A stretch of 64,000 bases of DNA, from NCBI RefSeq assembly GCF_007096385.1, contig NZ_VJWL01000001.1, positions 1,147,388 to 1,211,387 of the forward strand. The letters are read 5' to 3'. Each line of letters opens with the position of its first letter. Positions within the stretch are counted from its first letter, which is position 1. The notes under the pieces are model-generated. The model had not been told where the DNA came from, searched no databases, and was given only the letters and a program-made list of their open reading frames with translations. Made by a program: the position numbers and the translations under genes. Positions 18,209-28,632 of this stretch are shown here, in pieces. This DNA comes from Aliidiomarina halalkaliphila. GTDB taxonomy: Bacteria > Pseudomonadota > Gammaproteobacteria > Enterobacterales > Alteromonadaceae.

Positions 18209-18961
18209 ATGACAAAGCAACGGGATTCCATTTATGCTACACCACTCACTCAAGTGAGTGATTTTGCCTTTGATGCACAAGTTGCCAGCGTATTTCCGGA
18301 TATGATTAACCGGTCCGTTCCGGGTTATGCCACTATCGTAAATACCATTGGCCGCTTGGCCAATCGCTACGCGCAAGAAAACACGCGGATTTACGATCTA
18401 GGCTGCTCATTGGGGGCGGTCAGCCTCTCCATTAAACAGCAATGCACTGTGCCTGGGGTGCATATTACCGCCATCGACAATTCAAACGCCATGGTTGAAC
18501 GCTGTCAAAGCCATGTCAATGCTTATCGCGGTGCCATCCCTATCGATGTCCAAGTTGCTGATATTTTAGACTATAGGTTTGAACCTTGCTCGATTATTGT
18601 ACTCAATTTTACACTTCAATTTATTGAGCAGGAACAAAGAACTAGTGTAATCCAAAAGTTATACAATGCGCTACTTCCGGGTGGATTGCTCGTATTATCT
18701 GAGAAGGTTACCCACGAAGATCCAGTAGCCGACGCACTGCTGATAGACCTGCACCACGAATTTAAACGGGAAAACGGCTACAGCGATTTGGAGATTAGCC
18801 AAAAACGGGCGGCATTGGAAAATGTGATGCGCATTGATACCCCTGAACGCCACGAAGCGCGCCTTCGCGAGACGGGGTTTACCACGGTACAGGCCTGGTT
18901 CCGCTGTTTTAACTTTACCTCGTGGATCGCTATCAAAGGGAACGCCAATGAGCACGCCTAA
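18209..18961 (+). CDS. cmoA: Carboxy-S-adenosyl-L-methionine synthase CmoA
   Basis: 250-residue SAM-dependent enzyme that converts SAM and prephenate to carboxy-SAM, the donor for tRNA wobble uridine cmo5U34. Rossmann methyltransferase motif [28 protein letters not shown] near the N-terminus, and [20 protein letters not shown] near the C-terminus are typical. ATG 18209 is chosen over the upstream TTG at 18197 by comparison with the family N-terminus; the ribosome site is weak. Its end overlaps cmoB by 14 bases. Confidence 0.95.
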   Translation: MTKQRDSIYATPLTQVSDFAFDAQVASVFPDMINRSVPGYATIVNTIGRLANRYAQENTRIYDLGCSLGAVSLSIKQQCTVPGVHITAIDNSNAMVERCQSHVNAYRGAIPIDVQVADILDYRFEPCSIIVLNFTLQFIEQEQRTSVIQKLYNALLPGGLLVLSEKVTHEDPVADALLIDLHHEFKRENGYSDLEISQKRAALENVMRIDTPERHEARLRETGFTTVQAWFRCFNFTSWIAIKGNANEHA

Positions 18962-19946
18962 GGGAATACAAGCCTACTACCCATTTTTCGCACGCCTCAC
19001 CGAAACCCCGCTGGCACACTGGTTAGAAACCTTACCGACTGCGTTACAGCAATGGGAATCCCAGCGCCAACATGGTGATAGCCGAAAATGGGAGCGCCTG
19101 ATTGATCAATTACCTGCGCTGACGGCAAACCGCGTCGATTTACGCTCACAGGTGCAAATTGGCGACGCTCAAGAGGCCAGTGATTCAGAGCGGGCGCGCT
19201 TGCAGGGTTTATTGCAGCAGCTAAAACCTTGGCGCAAAGGTCCCTTCGATTTATTTGGAATGCACATTGACACGGAATGGCGTTCCGATTGGAAATGGGA
19301 GCGCGTTGCCCCGCATCTTACGTCATTAAAAGGACGGCGTGTGCTCGACATCGGCTGCGGCAGTGGTTACCACATGTGGCGTATGCTCGGAGCCGACGCA
19401 GATTTGGTGGTGGGTATCGATCCCAGTCATTTATTTGTGATGCAATTTCGAGCAGTGCGACGCTTTGTACCGGAGGCCTTGGCCCGCAATATTGAGTTAT
19501 TGCCATTAGGGATTGAGCATATGCCAAAGCTGGCAGCATTCGATACCGTCTTTAGTATGGGCGTGCTCTATCATCGCCGTTCCCCTATCGATTTTTTGCA
19601 GCAGTGCATCGACCAATTACGCCCCGGCGGCGAGTTGGTGATTGAAACCCTCGTGATCGACGGTGATGTAAACCAAGTGCTGGTACCTGGCGAGCGTTAT
19701 GCACAAATGCCCAACGTGTGGTTTATCCCCTCATCGGCCGCACTCAGCCATTGGGCCGAGCGCTTAGGTTTGCAGAACGTACGTATCGTAGACGAGAACA
19801 TTACCTCGCTGGATGAACAGCGCCGCACCGATTGGATGGACAACCAATCCCTCGCGGACTTCCTCGACCCCAAGGATCGCAGCCGCACCATTGAAGGCTA
19901 CCCTGCCCCCAAACGTGCCGTCCTCATCGCGCAGAAACCGAAATAA
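18948..19946 (+). CDS. cmoB: tRNA U34 carboxymethyltransferase CmoB
   Basis: 332-residue CmoB, which transfers the carboxymethyl group from carboxy-SAM to 5-hydroxyuridine at tRNA position 34. Signature segments are [38 protein letters not shown] and [16 protein letters not shown]. The ATG at 18948 ([17 protein letters not shown]) lies inside the cmoA 3' end, so the two are translationally coupled. The open frame upstream of it is the cmoA shadow. Together with cmoA it forms a two-gene operon. Confidence 0.96.
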   Translation: MSTPKGIQAYYPFFARLTETPLAHWLETLPTALQQWESQRQHGDSRKWERLIDQLPALTANRVDLRSQVQIGDAQEASDSERARLQGLLQQLKPWRKGPFDLFGMHIDTEWRSDWKWERVAPHLTSLKGRRVLDIGCGSGYHMWRMLGADADLVVGIDPSHLFVMQFRAVRRFVPEALARNIELLPLGIEHMPKLAAFDTVFSMGVLYHRRSPIDFLQQCIDQLRPGGELVIETLVIDGDVNQVLVPGERYAQMPNVWFIPSSAALSHWAERLGLQNVRIVDENITSLDEQRRTDWMDNQSLADFLDPKDRSRTIEGYPAPKRAVLIAQKPK

Positions 19947-19975
19947 CCCCTCCTTCTTTAGTTTCACCTTTAACA

Positions 19976-19995
19976 TTACGTTTACGTAAACGTAA
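19976..19995. promoter_or_regulatory. Perfect 20-bp palindrome, operator-like
   Basis: TTACGTTTACGTAAACGTAA is identical to its own reverse complement. It lies 30 bases behind the cmoB stop, in the gap between two convergent genes. It resembles operators of MerR-family LiuR-type regulators of branched-chain amino acid or fatty acid breakdown (recalled, not checked), but no promoter or regulated gene is next to it. No T-run, so not a plain terminator. Confidence 0.45.
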
Positions 19996-20009
19996 GCATT
20001 AAAAAGCCC

Positions 20010-20150
20010 AGTGCGGTGCGTTGGGTACGATTGGAGTGGGACTGGCTCGGTGGTGGGATAAGTCACGTGGGGGTGTGCGCGGCAGGGATGCCGCGCCCAA
20101 GCCTGCATGGATGCACTTGCGGCGTCCCTCACGGGGCTTTCCCAGCGCCG
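20010..20150. repeat. Interspersed hairpin repeat, copy at 20.1 kb
   Basis: GC-rich stretch with the CGCGGC-AGGGAT-GCCGCG hairpin (20079-20096), then CCAAGCCTGCATGGATGCA and CGGCGTCCC. It shares the order GGATG-(C)GC... CCAAGCC ... GGATG ... CGGCGTCCC with copies at 43.8 and 49.7 kb. A GTGCGTTGGGT core, as in the short palindromes, precedes it. Non-coding, between convergent cmoB and the next gene. Confidence 0.7.
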
Positions 20151-20196
20151 GGTCTCTAACGCCTGACAAGCCAGAACCGGAAGCGTAGCCAGAACC

Positions 20197-20571
20197 TTAG
20201 TGGCCTTGGTTATCGCCGCCGGAGTCATGGCTGTCGTTGGAGCTACCCGGCTCGTCGCGGCCAGATGCCTTGCCAGCTTCGTGTTTCTCAATGGCGGCGG
20301 GGATGTAAGGAGCCGCGAGCGAAAGGTTCACGGGGAATACCGCTAAACGATAGAGTAAGCCTAATAATAATATGGCAAGGAGTTTCCAACCGGTGCCCGG
20401 TACATACAATACCGACCAGAACAACGCCACTAGAATAACCACTTTAAGGGTATTGCCAAAGGCCTTGCGTTCAAAGGGCATCATTTGTGATGCGCGATGA
20501 ATAATCGCGATACGTTCGGTTGTTGAGAACCGTTGTAATGCTTCAATCTTACGCGATGAAAAATAAATCAT
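20197..20571 (-). CDS. Uncharacterised small membrane protein (DUF6170-like)
   Basis: 124 residues. Starts [20 protein letters not shown], then two membrane helices (about 42-57 and 62-78) and a Ser/Gly/Asp/His-rich tail (about 95-124) likely disordered in the cytoplasm. The N-terminal MIYFSSRKI segment recalls a small uncharacterised gammaproteobacterial family (DUF6170 by memory). It is divergent from galU; the two starts are about 190 bases apart. No function can be given. Confidence 0.6.
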   Translation of the reverse strand: MIYFSSRKIEALQRFSTTERIAIIHRASQMMPFERKAFGNTLKVVILVALFWSVLYVPGTGWKLLAILLLGLLYRLAVFPVNLSLAAPYIPAAIEKHEAGKASGRDEPGSSNDSHDSGGDNQGH

Positions 20572-20764
20572 GCATCCTCACTTTGATACGTTTAAACTGG
20601 AAAACTTCACCGTTTTACTGGCTGTAAGTGTAACACGCTTCCGTAAATTCGACAGATTTCAGACCCCGTTTCAACGTCTTGAGGTTTACCCACGCCCCCC
20701 GCCACAGGTATCATGGCGTGTTATAGTATTTGATATTATTCAGGAACGACGAAAAGGATCTCAG

Positions 20765-21670
20765 ATGACGACTTCATACCCCCACGGCCGTGTGACCAAG
20801 GCGATTATCCCTGTGGCAGGATTGGGCACACGGATGCTTCCGGCGACGAAAGCCATCCCGAAAGAAATGCTTCCCCTTGTGGATAAACCGCTCATTCAAT
20901 ATATCGTGAATGAATGCGTCGCTGCGGGTATTACTGAAATCGTGTTGGTGACCCATGCCAGCAAAGGGTCGATCGAAAATCATTTCGATGTAAACCATGA
21001 ACTTGAGTCTACCTTGGCTGAACGCAACAAACAGAAACTACTAGACGAAGTACGGGCCATTTGCCCTGTGGGTATTACCATTACCGCCGTGCGTCAGGGC
21101 GTTGCTAAGGGCTTAGGCCACGCAGTGCTATGCGGTCGCCCCGTGGTCGGCAACGAGCCCTTTGCGGTGGTATTGCCAGATGTGTTGATTGACGAATACA
21201 CCCACGATCCGCGCAGTGAGAACCTCGCTGAAATGATCCGTAACTATGAAAGCTCTGGGGCCAGCCAAGTAATGCTGGAACAAGTACCTCAGGATCGTGT
21301 TGACCAGTACGGCATCGCCGATCTCGACGGGGTGCAAATCAAGCCGCGAGAGCAAACGCCAATTAAAGCGCTGGTGGAAAAACCGAAGGTTGCTGAAGCC
21401 CCATCGAACCTCGCCGTAGTCGGTCGCTATGTGTTTTCAGGGAAACTCTGGCCACTGTTAGAGAAAACCCCTCCAGGCGCTGGCAATGAAATTCAGCTCA
21501 CCGACGCCATGGCCATGCTGCTTGAACAAGATGCGGTACATGCTTACTACATGCAGGGCCGCAGCCATGATTGCGGCAATAAGTTAGGCTATTTGCAAAC
21601 CATTGTAGCTTACGGCGAGCGCCATCCTGAACTGGGCGAGGCTTTTAAATCCTGGTTAGCATCACGCTAA
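20765..21670 (+). CDS. galU: UTP-glucose-1-phosphate uridylyltransferase
   Basis: 301-residue GalU, which makes UDP-glucose from UTP and glucose-1-phosphate for cell surface polysaccharides. The nucleotidyl-transferase signature [25 protein letters not shown] is near the N-terminus; VEKP and [12 protein letters not shown] are in the usual places. ATG at 20765 follows AAGGA with proper spacing; the frame is open about 65 codons upstream without family similarity. It converges with the rssB-like gene, overlapping it by nine bases. The galU/rssB neighbourhood is also known in E. coli. Confidence 0.96.
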   Translation: MTTSYPHGRVTKAIIPVAGLGTRMLPATKAIPKEMLPLVDKPLIQYIVNECVAAGITEIVLVTHASKGSIENHFDVNHELESTLAERNKQKLLDEVRAICPVGITITAVRQGVAKGLGHAVLCGRPVVGNEPFAVVLPDVLIDEYTHDPRSENLAEMIRNYESSGASQVMLEQVPQDRVDQYGIADLDGVQIKPREQTPIKALVEKPKVAEAPSNLAVVGRYVFSGKLWPLLEKTPPGAGNEIQLTDAMAMLLEQDAVHAYYMQGRSHDCGNKLGYLQTIVAYGERHPELGEAFKSWLASR

Positions 21671-22645
21671 TACTGCCGAAGCTTTCACATGAGAGTTTAA
21701 ACACGCCATGTAAAACGGTTCCGTCAAAATATTGGCTTCGTGAACCCGATATGTGGCGTTGTTCCATATTCCAAGGGCAAGATCCGGTTTGCCGTCGTGA
21801 CTCAGCATAATCTTATCGCCTGCGTGACTCCAAAACACATCACCGGTACGGGCATCAAGCCACACTGCCACCATATCGAATGCGGAACGAATCCGAGAAT
21901 GACACAGCTCGGTATTCAGTCGTGCTAACAAGTGATGAGGATGAATCAATACATTGTGCTCTTCGGCCATGGCTGAACGCAAAAATGGATTGAACAAGGT
22001 TTTGAGGACCAGGAGCGCGACTATATCTTGGCGGGCCAATGCATTTACGTGGGCCATGATCATCACCACTTTCTCATTGGGTAAACGATAGTAATCAATC
22101 CATATCTTCTCGCCATCGTCGCGGCCGAGCTTATGCTCCACATGAAAGCGGCCCACATTGAGAAAATCATGGGGAATGAGATCCTGAGTCAGACGTTCCA
22201 CCACACCTTGATCCTCAAACAGCACATCCAGATGATCATCGAGCTCCCAGCGCTCATGTTCAAAATTAGCTTCCAACGAGCTGCGAGTAAGACAGTTTTC
22301 AATGGCATACTCGAGCACATCAAGTTGTTTTACCGGCTTCACCAAGTAATCGACGGCGCCTAAACGCACCGCTTCGCGAATGTCTTTCATATCATCGGAG
22401 GCGGAAATGACGATCACTGGCGCCGCATCTGGATCGCCAATAATCTGCTCTAAGATACGTAATCCAGAAATGTCCGGGAGGTTGAGATCGCACAGCACCA
22501 CATGAGGATGCACTTTGTTGAAGAGCTCGAGCGCCTGTGAACCACTGTTTGCGATCGTCGTTGAAAATCCTCGGCCCGTTAAATACTGATTTAATAGGTC
22601 GCTGTAAATCGGGTCATCTTCGATAATTAGGATTTTTCTGCTCAT
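21662..22645 (-). CDS. rssB: RssB-like response regulator (sigma-S adaptor)
   Basis: 327 residues: an N-terminal receiver domain (about 1-118) with D10/D11, phospho-acceptor D53 ([13 protein letters not shown]) and K103 in DYLVKPVKQ, then a C-terminal PP2C/SpoIIE-like domain (about 145-327) that lacks a clear set of metal-binding Asp residues. This is the layout of RssB, which hands RpoS to ClpXP, and of related Pseudomonas regulators. Its location beside galU supports the assignment. A role as an anti-anti-sigma phosphatase switch is possible instead. The 3' end overlaps galU by nine bases. Confidence 0.8.
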   Translation of the reverse strand: MSRKILIIEDDPIYSDLLNQYLTGRGFSTTIANSGSQALELFNKVHPHVVLCDLNLPDISGLRILEQIIGDPDAAPVIVISASDDMKDIREAVRLGAVDYLVKPVKQLDVLEYAIENCLTRSSLEANFEHERWELDDHLDVLFEDQGVVERLTQDLIPHDFLNVGRFHVEHKLGRDDGEKIWIDYYRLPNEKVVMIMAHVNALARQDIVALLVLKTLFNPFLRSAMAEEHNVLIHPHHLLARLNTELCHSRIRSAFDMVAVWLDARTGDVFWSHAGDKIMLSHDGKPDLALGIWNNATYRVHEANILTEPFYMACLNSHVKASAVLA

Positions 22646-22725
22646 GAGGCTACTCCGCGAGTACTACTCTATTGAGCATTGTTCAGAAATGCAGGGGCGT
22701 CAATTAGGAAGGGTATAGAATACGT

Positions 22726-22752
22726 AAAAAGCCGGGAAATCGCCGACTTTTT
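22726..22752 (-). terminator. Terminator behind mlaA / ccm operon
   Basis: On the minus strand AAAAAGTCGG-CGATTTC-CCGGCTTTTT: ten pairs including one G-U, with a T5 end. It lies about 20 bases behind the mlaA stop. It probably ends the long ccm-mlaA transcript. Confidence 0.75.
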
Positions 22753-22774
22753 GACCATTCTTGCCACTCGTCCC

Positions 22775-23629
22775 TTACGGACGCGCGGTCTGCACAGCGG
22801 TGTACGTGGATAGGTCGAGGCGATAGGCTGCTGGCACCTGCCCTTCCCATTCGTCATCCCATTCATCCCAATCGTCCCAGGTATCCCAATCATCAGACGC
22901 AGGTGGATTACCGTCGTAGACTTTATCTGCCCACATGGAGAAGTAGGCTTCGCGCACAAAGCTGTACTCATCAATCGCGTTCTCTAGCATGGGCTCTAGC
23001 TGTTTTAGCTCAATGCGCTGTTCCAGTCCGCGAATCGCATAGCGGGTGAGAGACAGCGGCCAGCTCATAAAGGACATCGGCCAGATAAAATCATCCACAA
23101 AGTCGCCGCCGCGATCGATTACCACAGTAGGGCCAAGCGCGGGCAACATCAAATACGGACCATCCGGCGCACCATACACAGCGAGTGTTTCGCCAAAGGA
23201 CTCTTTTTCGCGTCCCACGCCCATTTTGCTAGCGACATCGAAGAAGCCAAACACACCAAAGGTGCTGTTAATTAAGAACCGTCCAAAACTTTGCGCCGAG
23301 GCTTTTCCTTTTCCTTGCAAACTGTTGTTCACGATGGAGGCTGGTTCAAGGATATTCTCGGTCATGTTATACAAACCACGACGCGCCGGAGTAGGTACAT
23401 TCTCATAAGCGTTCGCCAGCGGTAAGGCCACGTAGCGATCGAGAATTTCCCGGTTAAACTCCCACATGGAGCGGTTAAAATCTTCAAAGGGGTCACGATC
23501 GTCGGTAAAGTCAAACTCGTTGGCCTCATCGGCGGGCTTGCTCGCGCATCCCGCTAACAGGCCAGCGAGGCATAAGCCAAGCGCGAATCGTACCCAGGTA
23601 CGATTCTGTCCACTCAGCTTTTGCATCAT
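22775..23629 (-). CDS. mlaA: Phospholipid-retrograde transport lipoprotein MlaA (VacJ)
   Basis: 284-residue outer membrane lipoprotein of the Mla system, which removes surplus phospholipid from the outer leaflet. Lipobox LLAGC puts the acylated cysteine at C28. The MlaA domain follows: DPFEDFNRSMWEFNREIL, NMTENILEPASIVNNSLQGK and GVFGFFDVASKMG. The C-terminus (about 245-284) is an acidic Trp/Asp-rich tail not typical of E. coli. The start overlaps the ccmI stop by four bases (ATGA), so it is tied to the ccm operon. Other mla genes are not in this window. Confidence 0.94.
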   Translation of the reverse strand: MMQKLSGQNRTWVRFALGLCLAGLLAGCASKPADEANEFDFTDDRDPFEDFNRSMWEFNREILDRYVALPLANAYENVPTPARRGLYNMTENILEPASIVNNSLQGKGKASAQSFGRFLINSTFGVFGFFDVASKMGVGREKESFGETLAVYGAPDGPYLMLPALGPTVVIDRGGDFVDDFIWPMSFMSWPLSLTRYAIRGLEQRIELKQLEPMLENAIDEYSFVREAYFSMWADKVYDGNPPASDDWDTWDDWDEWDDEWEGQVPAAYRLDLSTYTAVQTARP

Positions 23630-24828
23630 GGGATCATCTCCGTTAACACGATACGAATCTGCTGGCCGGTTTCCCGTTCCAGTAAGCGCGGTCGTGCTTC
23701 GAAATCGCCACTGCGACGATCCATAGTATCCCCGGTGGTTAATCGTGCACCCACAAGCCAGCTGGATGCATTCGATAAGCTCGCACCTTCGAGCATCATA
23801 TCTTCGTCGGTGAGCGTAACTGTAACAGGAAAATCGGTAACGCGTTGGCGGGTTACCGCGATAGGTGCACTGCCGCCGTCCGGATCCCGCACAAATACAA
23901 ACAGGTTAGCCGTCCACGGCATTTCGTTGCGCAAGGTCTCGGAGATGTCAATGGTCACCGTGAGTGTCATCACTGTGCCATCAAGACGATCTTGGGCCTG
24001 TTGCAACGAGTTTTGAATACTCGCGTAACGGGGATCCTGTTCGTCCATCATCATCAAGGCCATTTCCCACGCAGTCACTGCACGCTCATAATCGGCCCGT
24101 TCAAAATGGACAACGCCCAATAAGCCAAAGGCCTCAGTATTGCGGTTATCCTGTTGCAACACGCGCCCCAAATAGCGATTCGCCATTGCCAAATCACGGT
24201 CAGTACCGGAGAAGATTAAGGCTTGGCTATACACAAGTAAGTTGCTTGGGTTATTCGGATTCATCCGATGAGAGCGTTCGAACGCTTCCAGAGCTTGCTC
24301 TAGCTGCTGCAGTTGCATCATCATGCGCCCGTACAGTGTCCAAGCGTTCTCTTCTGGCTCATCATGCAACCGCTGACGCAGACCCAAGGCATATTCCCAT
24401 AGATCTTCTTCCGTTTGCGGTGCGGCTCGATCATCTCCGAGTAACCAATCACTCAGTAATGGCAAGGTATCCCAGGCTCGATCTGCTTGCTGCTGTTGCT
24501 TCCAAGAACCGCCATACAAATACAGGCCACCTGCAAGAACCACAAGAATCACCGCAAGAATCCAGATATTGGCAGGCTTCGCTTTAACGACATCATCAGG
24601 ATTATCGATTTCTGTCACGAACGTTTTCTGTAGCTCTTGTTTCGCGATTAATAATTCCCGTTCGGAAATCACGCCCTGTTCTAAATCTTCTTGCAGTTCC
24701 TGCAAGCGACTTTCATAAATTTCTTTGTTGGCTTGAATAATGGTCCATGTTTCCCATTGCTGACGACGCGCCAGCCATAAGAACACTACCGCAAAAACCA
24801 ACAGGAGTGCGATCATGAGATACCACAT
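23626..24828 (-). CDS. ccmI: Cytochrome c maturation TPR protein CcmI
   Basis: 400 residues. Two membrane helices (about 2-19 and 88-105) enclose a cytoplasmic loop with a leucine-zipper-like coiled coil (IYESRLQELQEDLEQGVISERELL). The periplasmic C-terminal part has TPR repeats (about 165-275) and an immunoglobulin-like C-domain. CcmI presents apocytochrome c to the CcmF/H haem lyase. Position at the end of the operon, one base overlapped with ccmH, is typical. Confidence 0.92.
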   Translation of the reverse strand: MWYLMIALLLVFAVVFLWLARRQQWETWTIIQANKEIYESRLQELQEDLEQGVISERELLIAKQELQKTFVTEIDNPDDVVKAKPANIWILAVILVVLAGGLYLYGGSWKQQQQADRAWDTLPLLSDWLLGDDRAAPQTEEDLWEYALGLRQRLHDEPEENAWTLYGRMMMQLQQLEQALEAFERSHRMNPNNPSNLLVYSQALIFSGTDRDLAMANRYLGRVLQQDNRNTEAFGLLGVVHFERADYERAVTAWEMALMMMDEQDPRYASIQNSLQQAQDRLDGTVMTLTVTIDISETLRNEMPWTANLFVFVRDPDGGSAPIAVTRQRVTDFPVTVTLTDEDMMLEGASLSNASSWLVGARLTTGDTMDRRSGDFEARPRLLERETGQQIRIVLTEMIP

Positions 24829-25340
24829 TAGCGATCTTGCTCCTTCTTCTCTAATTCGTCGCGCTGCGCGAGCTCTGCTTCATACGCAGCAAGCTTAGCG
24901 CGCTCCTCATCGGTTAATTCAGCCGACACTTTGCGTTTGCCGCGAACATGTACCACCACGGCGACCATTCCGATAAACAAGGCTACGAAAGGCCCAAACC
25001 ACAATACAAGGGTACTGCGATTTACAGGAGGACGGTAGTGCACAAAGTCGCCATAACGTACTTTCATAAATTCGATGATCTCGGCGTTACTGCGCCCTTC
25101 CATGATCATCTGATACACCCGTTGGCGCATGTCCTGCGCCAAAGGCGCATCCGAGTCGGCAATGCTTTGGTTCTGACATTTAGGGCAGCGTAACTCACCG
25201 GTTAGCTGGCTAAAGCGCCGCTCTTGTTCGGCGGTATCAAACGCATAATACTCGCCTGCGGCATGAGCCGTATGCGTTGCCGCAAGCCCCACGAGCAGCG
25301 CGAATAGCATCGTGCTTAACATAACTGTGACGCGATTCAT
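24828..25340 (-). CDS. ccmH: Cytochrome c maturation thiol protein CcmH
   Basis: 170 residues with a signal peptide, the LRCPKCQNQSIADSDAPLA motif (C52 and C55) that reduces apocytochrome CXXCH thiols, and one membrane helix (about 104-124) followed by a charged cytoplasmic tail. This is the short CcmH form, with the TPR part as separate CcmI. Start overlaps the dsbE stop by four bases. Confidence 0.95.
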   Translation of the reverse strand: MNRVTVMLSTMLFALLVGLAATHTAHAAGEYYAFDTAEQERRFSQLTGELRCPKCQNQSIADSDAPLAQDMRQRVYQMIMEGRSNAEIIEFMKVRYGDFVHYRPPVNRSTLVLWFGPFVALFIGMVAVVVHVRGKRKVSAELTDEERAKLAAYEAELAQRDELEKKEQDR

Positions 25341-25927
25341 GGCAATAGCTCCCGACGGTGCTCAGGGATTTCTAGCCCTGCATCTTGCATCGCCTGATAA
25401 TAAATCGGCCCGACGCGCTGCCGCCAAACACGCTCATTAAGATCGCCTACGTGGCGATAGCGAATCACCCCATCTTGGTCCACTACAAATGTTTCCGGTG
25501 CGCCATAAACGCCCAAATCCAATGCAAGTAGCCCAGTTTCATCAAATAAATTGATTTGATAAGGGTCGCCTAAATCTTGCAACCAACGTACTGCGGCACC
25601 TCGGGAATCATCTTTGTAATTCAACCCAATAATATACACCTGCTCGTCGGCCAGTAGCTTATTCAAAAAGGTATGCTCCGCATAGCAGGTTGGGCACCAA
25701 GTCGCCCATACGTTAATCAACAGCGGACGTTCCCCGATAATGGCGTTATCGTGAGTAATATCGGGCTGGTACAAATCCGGTAACTCAAATGGCGGCACCG
25801 TGCGGCCCACTAGAGCTGATTCTAAGTGGGTAGGATCCGACCACAGGCCACGAAAGAGAAACACAGACAGTGCCAAAAATGCCGCCAAAGGCGTCAGTAA
25901 AATCAGCATACGCACTTTATGGTTCAT
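25337..25927 (-). CDS. ccmG: Thiol:disulfide interchange protein DsbE/CcmG
   Basis: 196-residue membrane-anchored thioredoxin-like protein, helix about 7-27. Active site WATWCPTCYAEH (C78, C81) with cis-proline in YGAPETFVVDQDG. It passes electrons to CcmH or apocytochrome c in the periplasm. Start overlaps the ccmF stop by four bases. Confidence 0.95.
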   Translation of the reverse strand: MNHKVRMLILLTPLAAFLALSVFLFRGLWSDPTHLESALVGRTVPPFELPDLYQPDITHDNAIIGERPLLINVWATWCPTCYAEHTFLNKLLADEQVYIIGLNYKDDSRGAAVRWLQDLGDPYQINLFDETGLLALDLGVYGAPETFVVDQDGVIRYRHVGDLNERVWRQRVGPIYYQAMQDAGLEIPEHRRELLP

Positions 25928-27909
25928 GAGTGCTCCTCCGCTAATTCTCGTTTGCGCTCCACTTGCAAGCGCCGACGAATTCGATAGCGTTTATCCGTCA
26001 TGGATAACAAACCGCCCACCGACATAATAATGGCACCCGCCCAAATCCAACGGACAAACGGCTTGTACTGAATACGCACCGCCCAGCTGCCATCGGAAAG
26101 CTCCTCCCCCATAGCAACATAGAGATCGCGCCATGGATTCACTTGCAAGCCGGTTTGCGTTTGCACCTGTCGTTGAATGGTATAAAAACGCTTCTCCGAA
26201 GTAATATTGCCAAGTACGCGACCGCTTTTGTCTCGGGTAATCTGGAAATAAGCCGTATCGCTCAGGAAATTTGGTCCTGTGCGCTCCGTCATTTCTAGGA
26301 ACTCAAAGGTATAACCGCTTTGGCTAAAGGTATCGCCTGGCGCCATGCGCACGGTGCGTTCTACTTCATAGTTCTGCACCAAGGCTACACCGATAATCAT
26401 CACGGCAAAGCCAACGTGTCCAAGCACCATACCCCAATGGCTGCGACCTAGCTTAATCAGGGCCGGCAACTTATGCTCCCTACTCGCGACTCGCATTTTC
26501 AGTTCTGCCACGGTGGCGCTCAGAATCCAGAACGCCAATACCAAGCCAAGAACAGCTAAACCATGTACTTCACTGGCAAAAATCCAAGGCAACAGCAATG
26601 CCAGCAGCACAGCAACGCCCATGCCCACCAGCACCGTACGCGTTAGCTCACCCATTTTATGACGACGCCAACGGGTAAGCGGCCCTAACCCGAGAATCAG
26701 GGCAAAAGGAATGGTTAACCACATAAAGATCAAATCAAAGAAGGGTTCACCAATAGAGATATTACCCATGCCCAGTTGCTGATACACCAAGGGCAACAAG
26801 GTACCGACAAGCACCACAATAGTGGCGGTCACCAGCAGCAGGTTATTTCCTAACAGCAATACTTCTCGAGAAAACAGTTCATAGCGGCTATGGCTTTGAA
26901 CCTTCGCCGCACGAATGGCATAGAGTAAGAGCGAACCGGTGATCACCACACCAAGGAAGCCTAGTAAGAAGGCACCCCGGGTTGGATCCGACGCAAAGGC
27001 ATGCACCGATACTAATACCCCTGAGCGTACTAAGAAGGTGCCGAGGAGGCTCAAGCTAAAGGCCGAAATCGCTAACAGCACCGTCCAGGATTTAAAGGTG
27101 CCCCGTTTTTCGGTTACGGCCAACGAGTGAATCAATGCAGTTCCCACCAGCCACGGCATAAAGCTCGCGTTTTCCACCGGATCCCAGAACCACCAGCCAC
27201 CCCAGCCGAGCTCATAGTAAGCCCACCAACTGCCGACCATAATACCGAGGGTAAGGAATATCCATGCGGCTAAAGTCCAAGGACGCGACCAACGCGCCCA
27301 AGCAGAATCAAGTCGTCCCCCGAGTAAAGCGGCGATGGCAAACGCAAAAGCCACCGACATTCCCACATAACCCATATAGAGCAAGGGCGGGTGAATAATC
27401 ATACCTGGGTCTTGTAATAATGGGTTCAGATCGCGTCCATCTACAGGAATCAGAGGAATGGTGCGATCAAATGGGTTGGAGGTAAGGAGCATAAATAGAT
27501 AGAAGCCAACGCCTATCATCCCCATGACCGCTAATACCCGCGCGGCAAATACCAAGGGCAAGCGGCTCGAAAATTTGGCGAGAGCAGCAGCCCAACCCGC
27601 TTGAACTAACATCCACAGTAAGAATGACCCTTCGTGGGAACCCCATACCGCAGTAATGCGATAAATTAGGGGCGTTACCGACGACGAGTTGCTCGCCACA
27701 TAATTGATACTGAAATCATTCACGATAAAGCCCCAAGTCAGGGCGATATAGGAAATCAGCGTAAAGATAAACATGCCATAGGTTAGCGGGCGGCCTAGGG
27801 CCATTTGGCCCCCGTGACCGCGCGCAACACCAATCAACGGTACTACCGCTAGTAGCGCTGAGAAAGCAAAGGCGAGGGCTAATGCAAAATGACCAAACTC
27901 AGCGATCAT
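25924..27909 (-). CDS. ccmF: Haem lyase subunit CcmF
   Basis: About 661-residue polytopic membrane protein, roughly 15 helices, which attaches haem to apocytochrome c with CcmH/I. The tryptophan-rich WWD motif [19 protein letters not shown] and the [11 protein letters not shown] segment are clear, and periplasmic His residues that hold haem lie nearby. [15 protein letters not shown] is the family N-terminus, so ATG 27909 is chosen; it lies within the last codons of ccmE (11-base overlap). A ten-codon upstream extension in the open frame has no support. Confidence 0.96.
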   Translation of the reverse strand: MIAEFGHFALALAFAFSALLAVVPLIGVARGHGGQMALGRPLTYGMFIFTLISYIALTWGFIVNDFSINYVASNSSSVTPLIYRITAVWGSHEGSFLLWMLVQAGWAAALAKFSSRLPLVFAARVLAVMGMIGVGFYLFMLLTSNPFDRTIPLIPVDGRDLNPLLQDPGMIIHPPLLYMGYVGMSVAFAFAIAALLGGRLDSAWARWSRPWTLAAWIFLTLGIMVGSWWAYYELGWGGWWFWDPVENASFMPWLVGTALIHSLAVTEKRGTFKSWTVLLAISAFSLSLLGTFLVRSGVLVSVHAFASDPTRGAFLLGFLGVVITGSLLLYAIRAAKVQSHSRYELFSREVLLLGNNLLLVTATIVVLVGTLLPLVYQQLGMGNISIGEPFFDLIFMWLTIPFALILGLGPLTRWRRHKMGELTRTVLVGMGVAVLLALLLPWIFASEVHGLAVLGLVLAFWILSATVAELKMRVASREHKLPALIKLGRSHWGMVLGHVGFAVMIIGVALVQNYEVERTVRMAPGDTFSQSGYTFEFLEMTERTGPNFLSDTAYFQITRDKSGRVLGNITSEKRFYTIQRQVQTQTGLQVNPWRDLYVAMGEELSDGSWAVRIQYKPFVRWIWAGAIIMSVGGLLSMTDKRYRIRRRLQVERKRELAEEHS

Positions 27910-28432
27910 AATAACCACCTGAAGACTCCTGGTCTTCATCCGAGCTCTCGTCGTCTTCCTCTAGTTGCCATTGCGATGGTGGCACGTGCTGAATGCCTTT
28001 TAAGGCCTCCGCCAATGCCGGTGGCATATATTCTTCGTCGTGGCGAGCCAACACTTGGCTCGCCTGAATACGATTCGGTGCGATAAGTGTGCCTTGGGCG
28101 ACAATGCCCTGACCTTCACGAAATAGATCCGGCAGAATACCTTCGTACTCCACGGTGATCTCCGCCGGGCCTACATCGATCAGGTTAAAGGCCACCGACA
28201 AGCCAGAGCCTTCCCGCGTTACGGAGCCGGGCACCACTAAACCACCTACTCGCAGGCGTTGGCCTACTTCTGGAAGTTGTTTTTCGCTGCCCTTGCCTTC
28301 CACTATTTCCGTGGGCGTATAAAACAAGTCGATATTCTGTGATAGCGCATACAGCACTAGACCGGTTGCCAACGCAATTCCGGCCAGAATTCCACTAGTC
28401 ATGATTAACCGCTTTTTACGTCTTGGGTTCAT
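27899..28432 (-). CDS. ccmE: Haem chaperone CcmE
   Basis: 177-residue haem chaperone with an N-terminal membrane helix (about 8-30) and a periplasmic OB-like beta barrel. H131, in [10 protein letters not shown], is the residue that binds haem covalently, with Y135 as axial ligand. The acidic C-terminal tail ([16 protein letters not shown]) is longer than in E. coli. It lies two bases after ccmD. Confidence 0.96.
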   Translation of the reverse strand: MNPRRKKRLIMTSGILAGIALATGLVLYALSQNIDLFYTPTEIVEGKGSEKQLPEVGQRLRVGGLVVPGSVTREGSGLSVAFNLIDVGPAEITVEYEGILPDLFREGQGIVAQGTLIAPNRIQASQVLARHDEEYMPPALAEALKGIQHVPPSQWQLEEDDESSDEDQESSGGYYDR

Positions 28433-28434
28433 GT

Positions 28435-28632
28435 TCAGGACTCTCGTTTAGCTTTTTCAATACGTTGCTGTCGGGCTTGCTGTTTGCGTGCTTCATCACG
28501 CAGCTTGGTGCGGCGCCAGACCGCTTCTAATGCCAGCAAACCGAAACATAAAAAGGTAACAAAAAAGGCCGACCACACGTATACGCCGTAGCCGCCCATC
28601 GCGATAAAAGCACTCCAACTATCAAACTGCAT
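28435..28632 (-). CDS. ccmD: Haem exporter small protein CcmD
   Basis: 65-residue single-helix protein. An N-terminal [19 protein letters not shown] segment is followed by a basic tail with many Arg and Lys ([18 protein letters not shown]). It stabilises CcmE in complex with CcmABC. The start overlaps the ccmC stop by 11 bases. Confidence 0.92.
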   Translation of the reverse strand: MQFDSWSAFIAMGGYGVYVWSAFFVTFLCFGLLALEAVWRRTKLRDEARKQQARQQRIEKAKRES

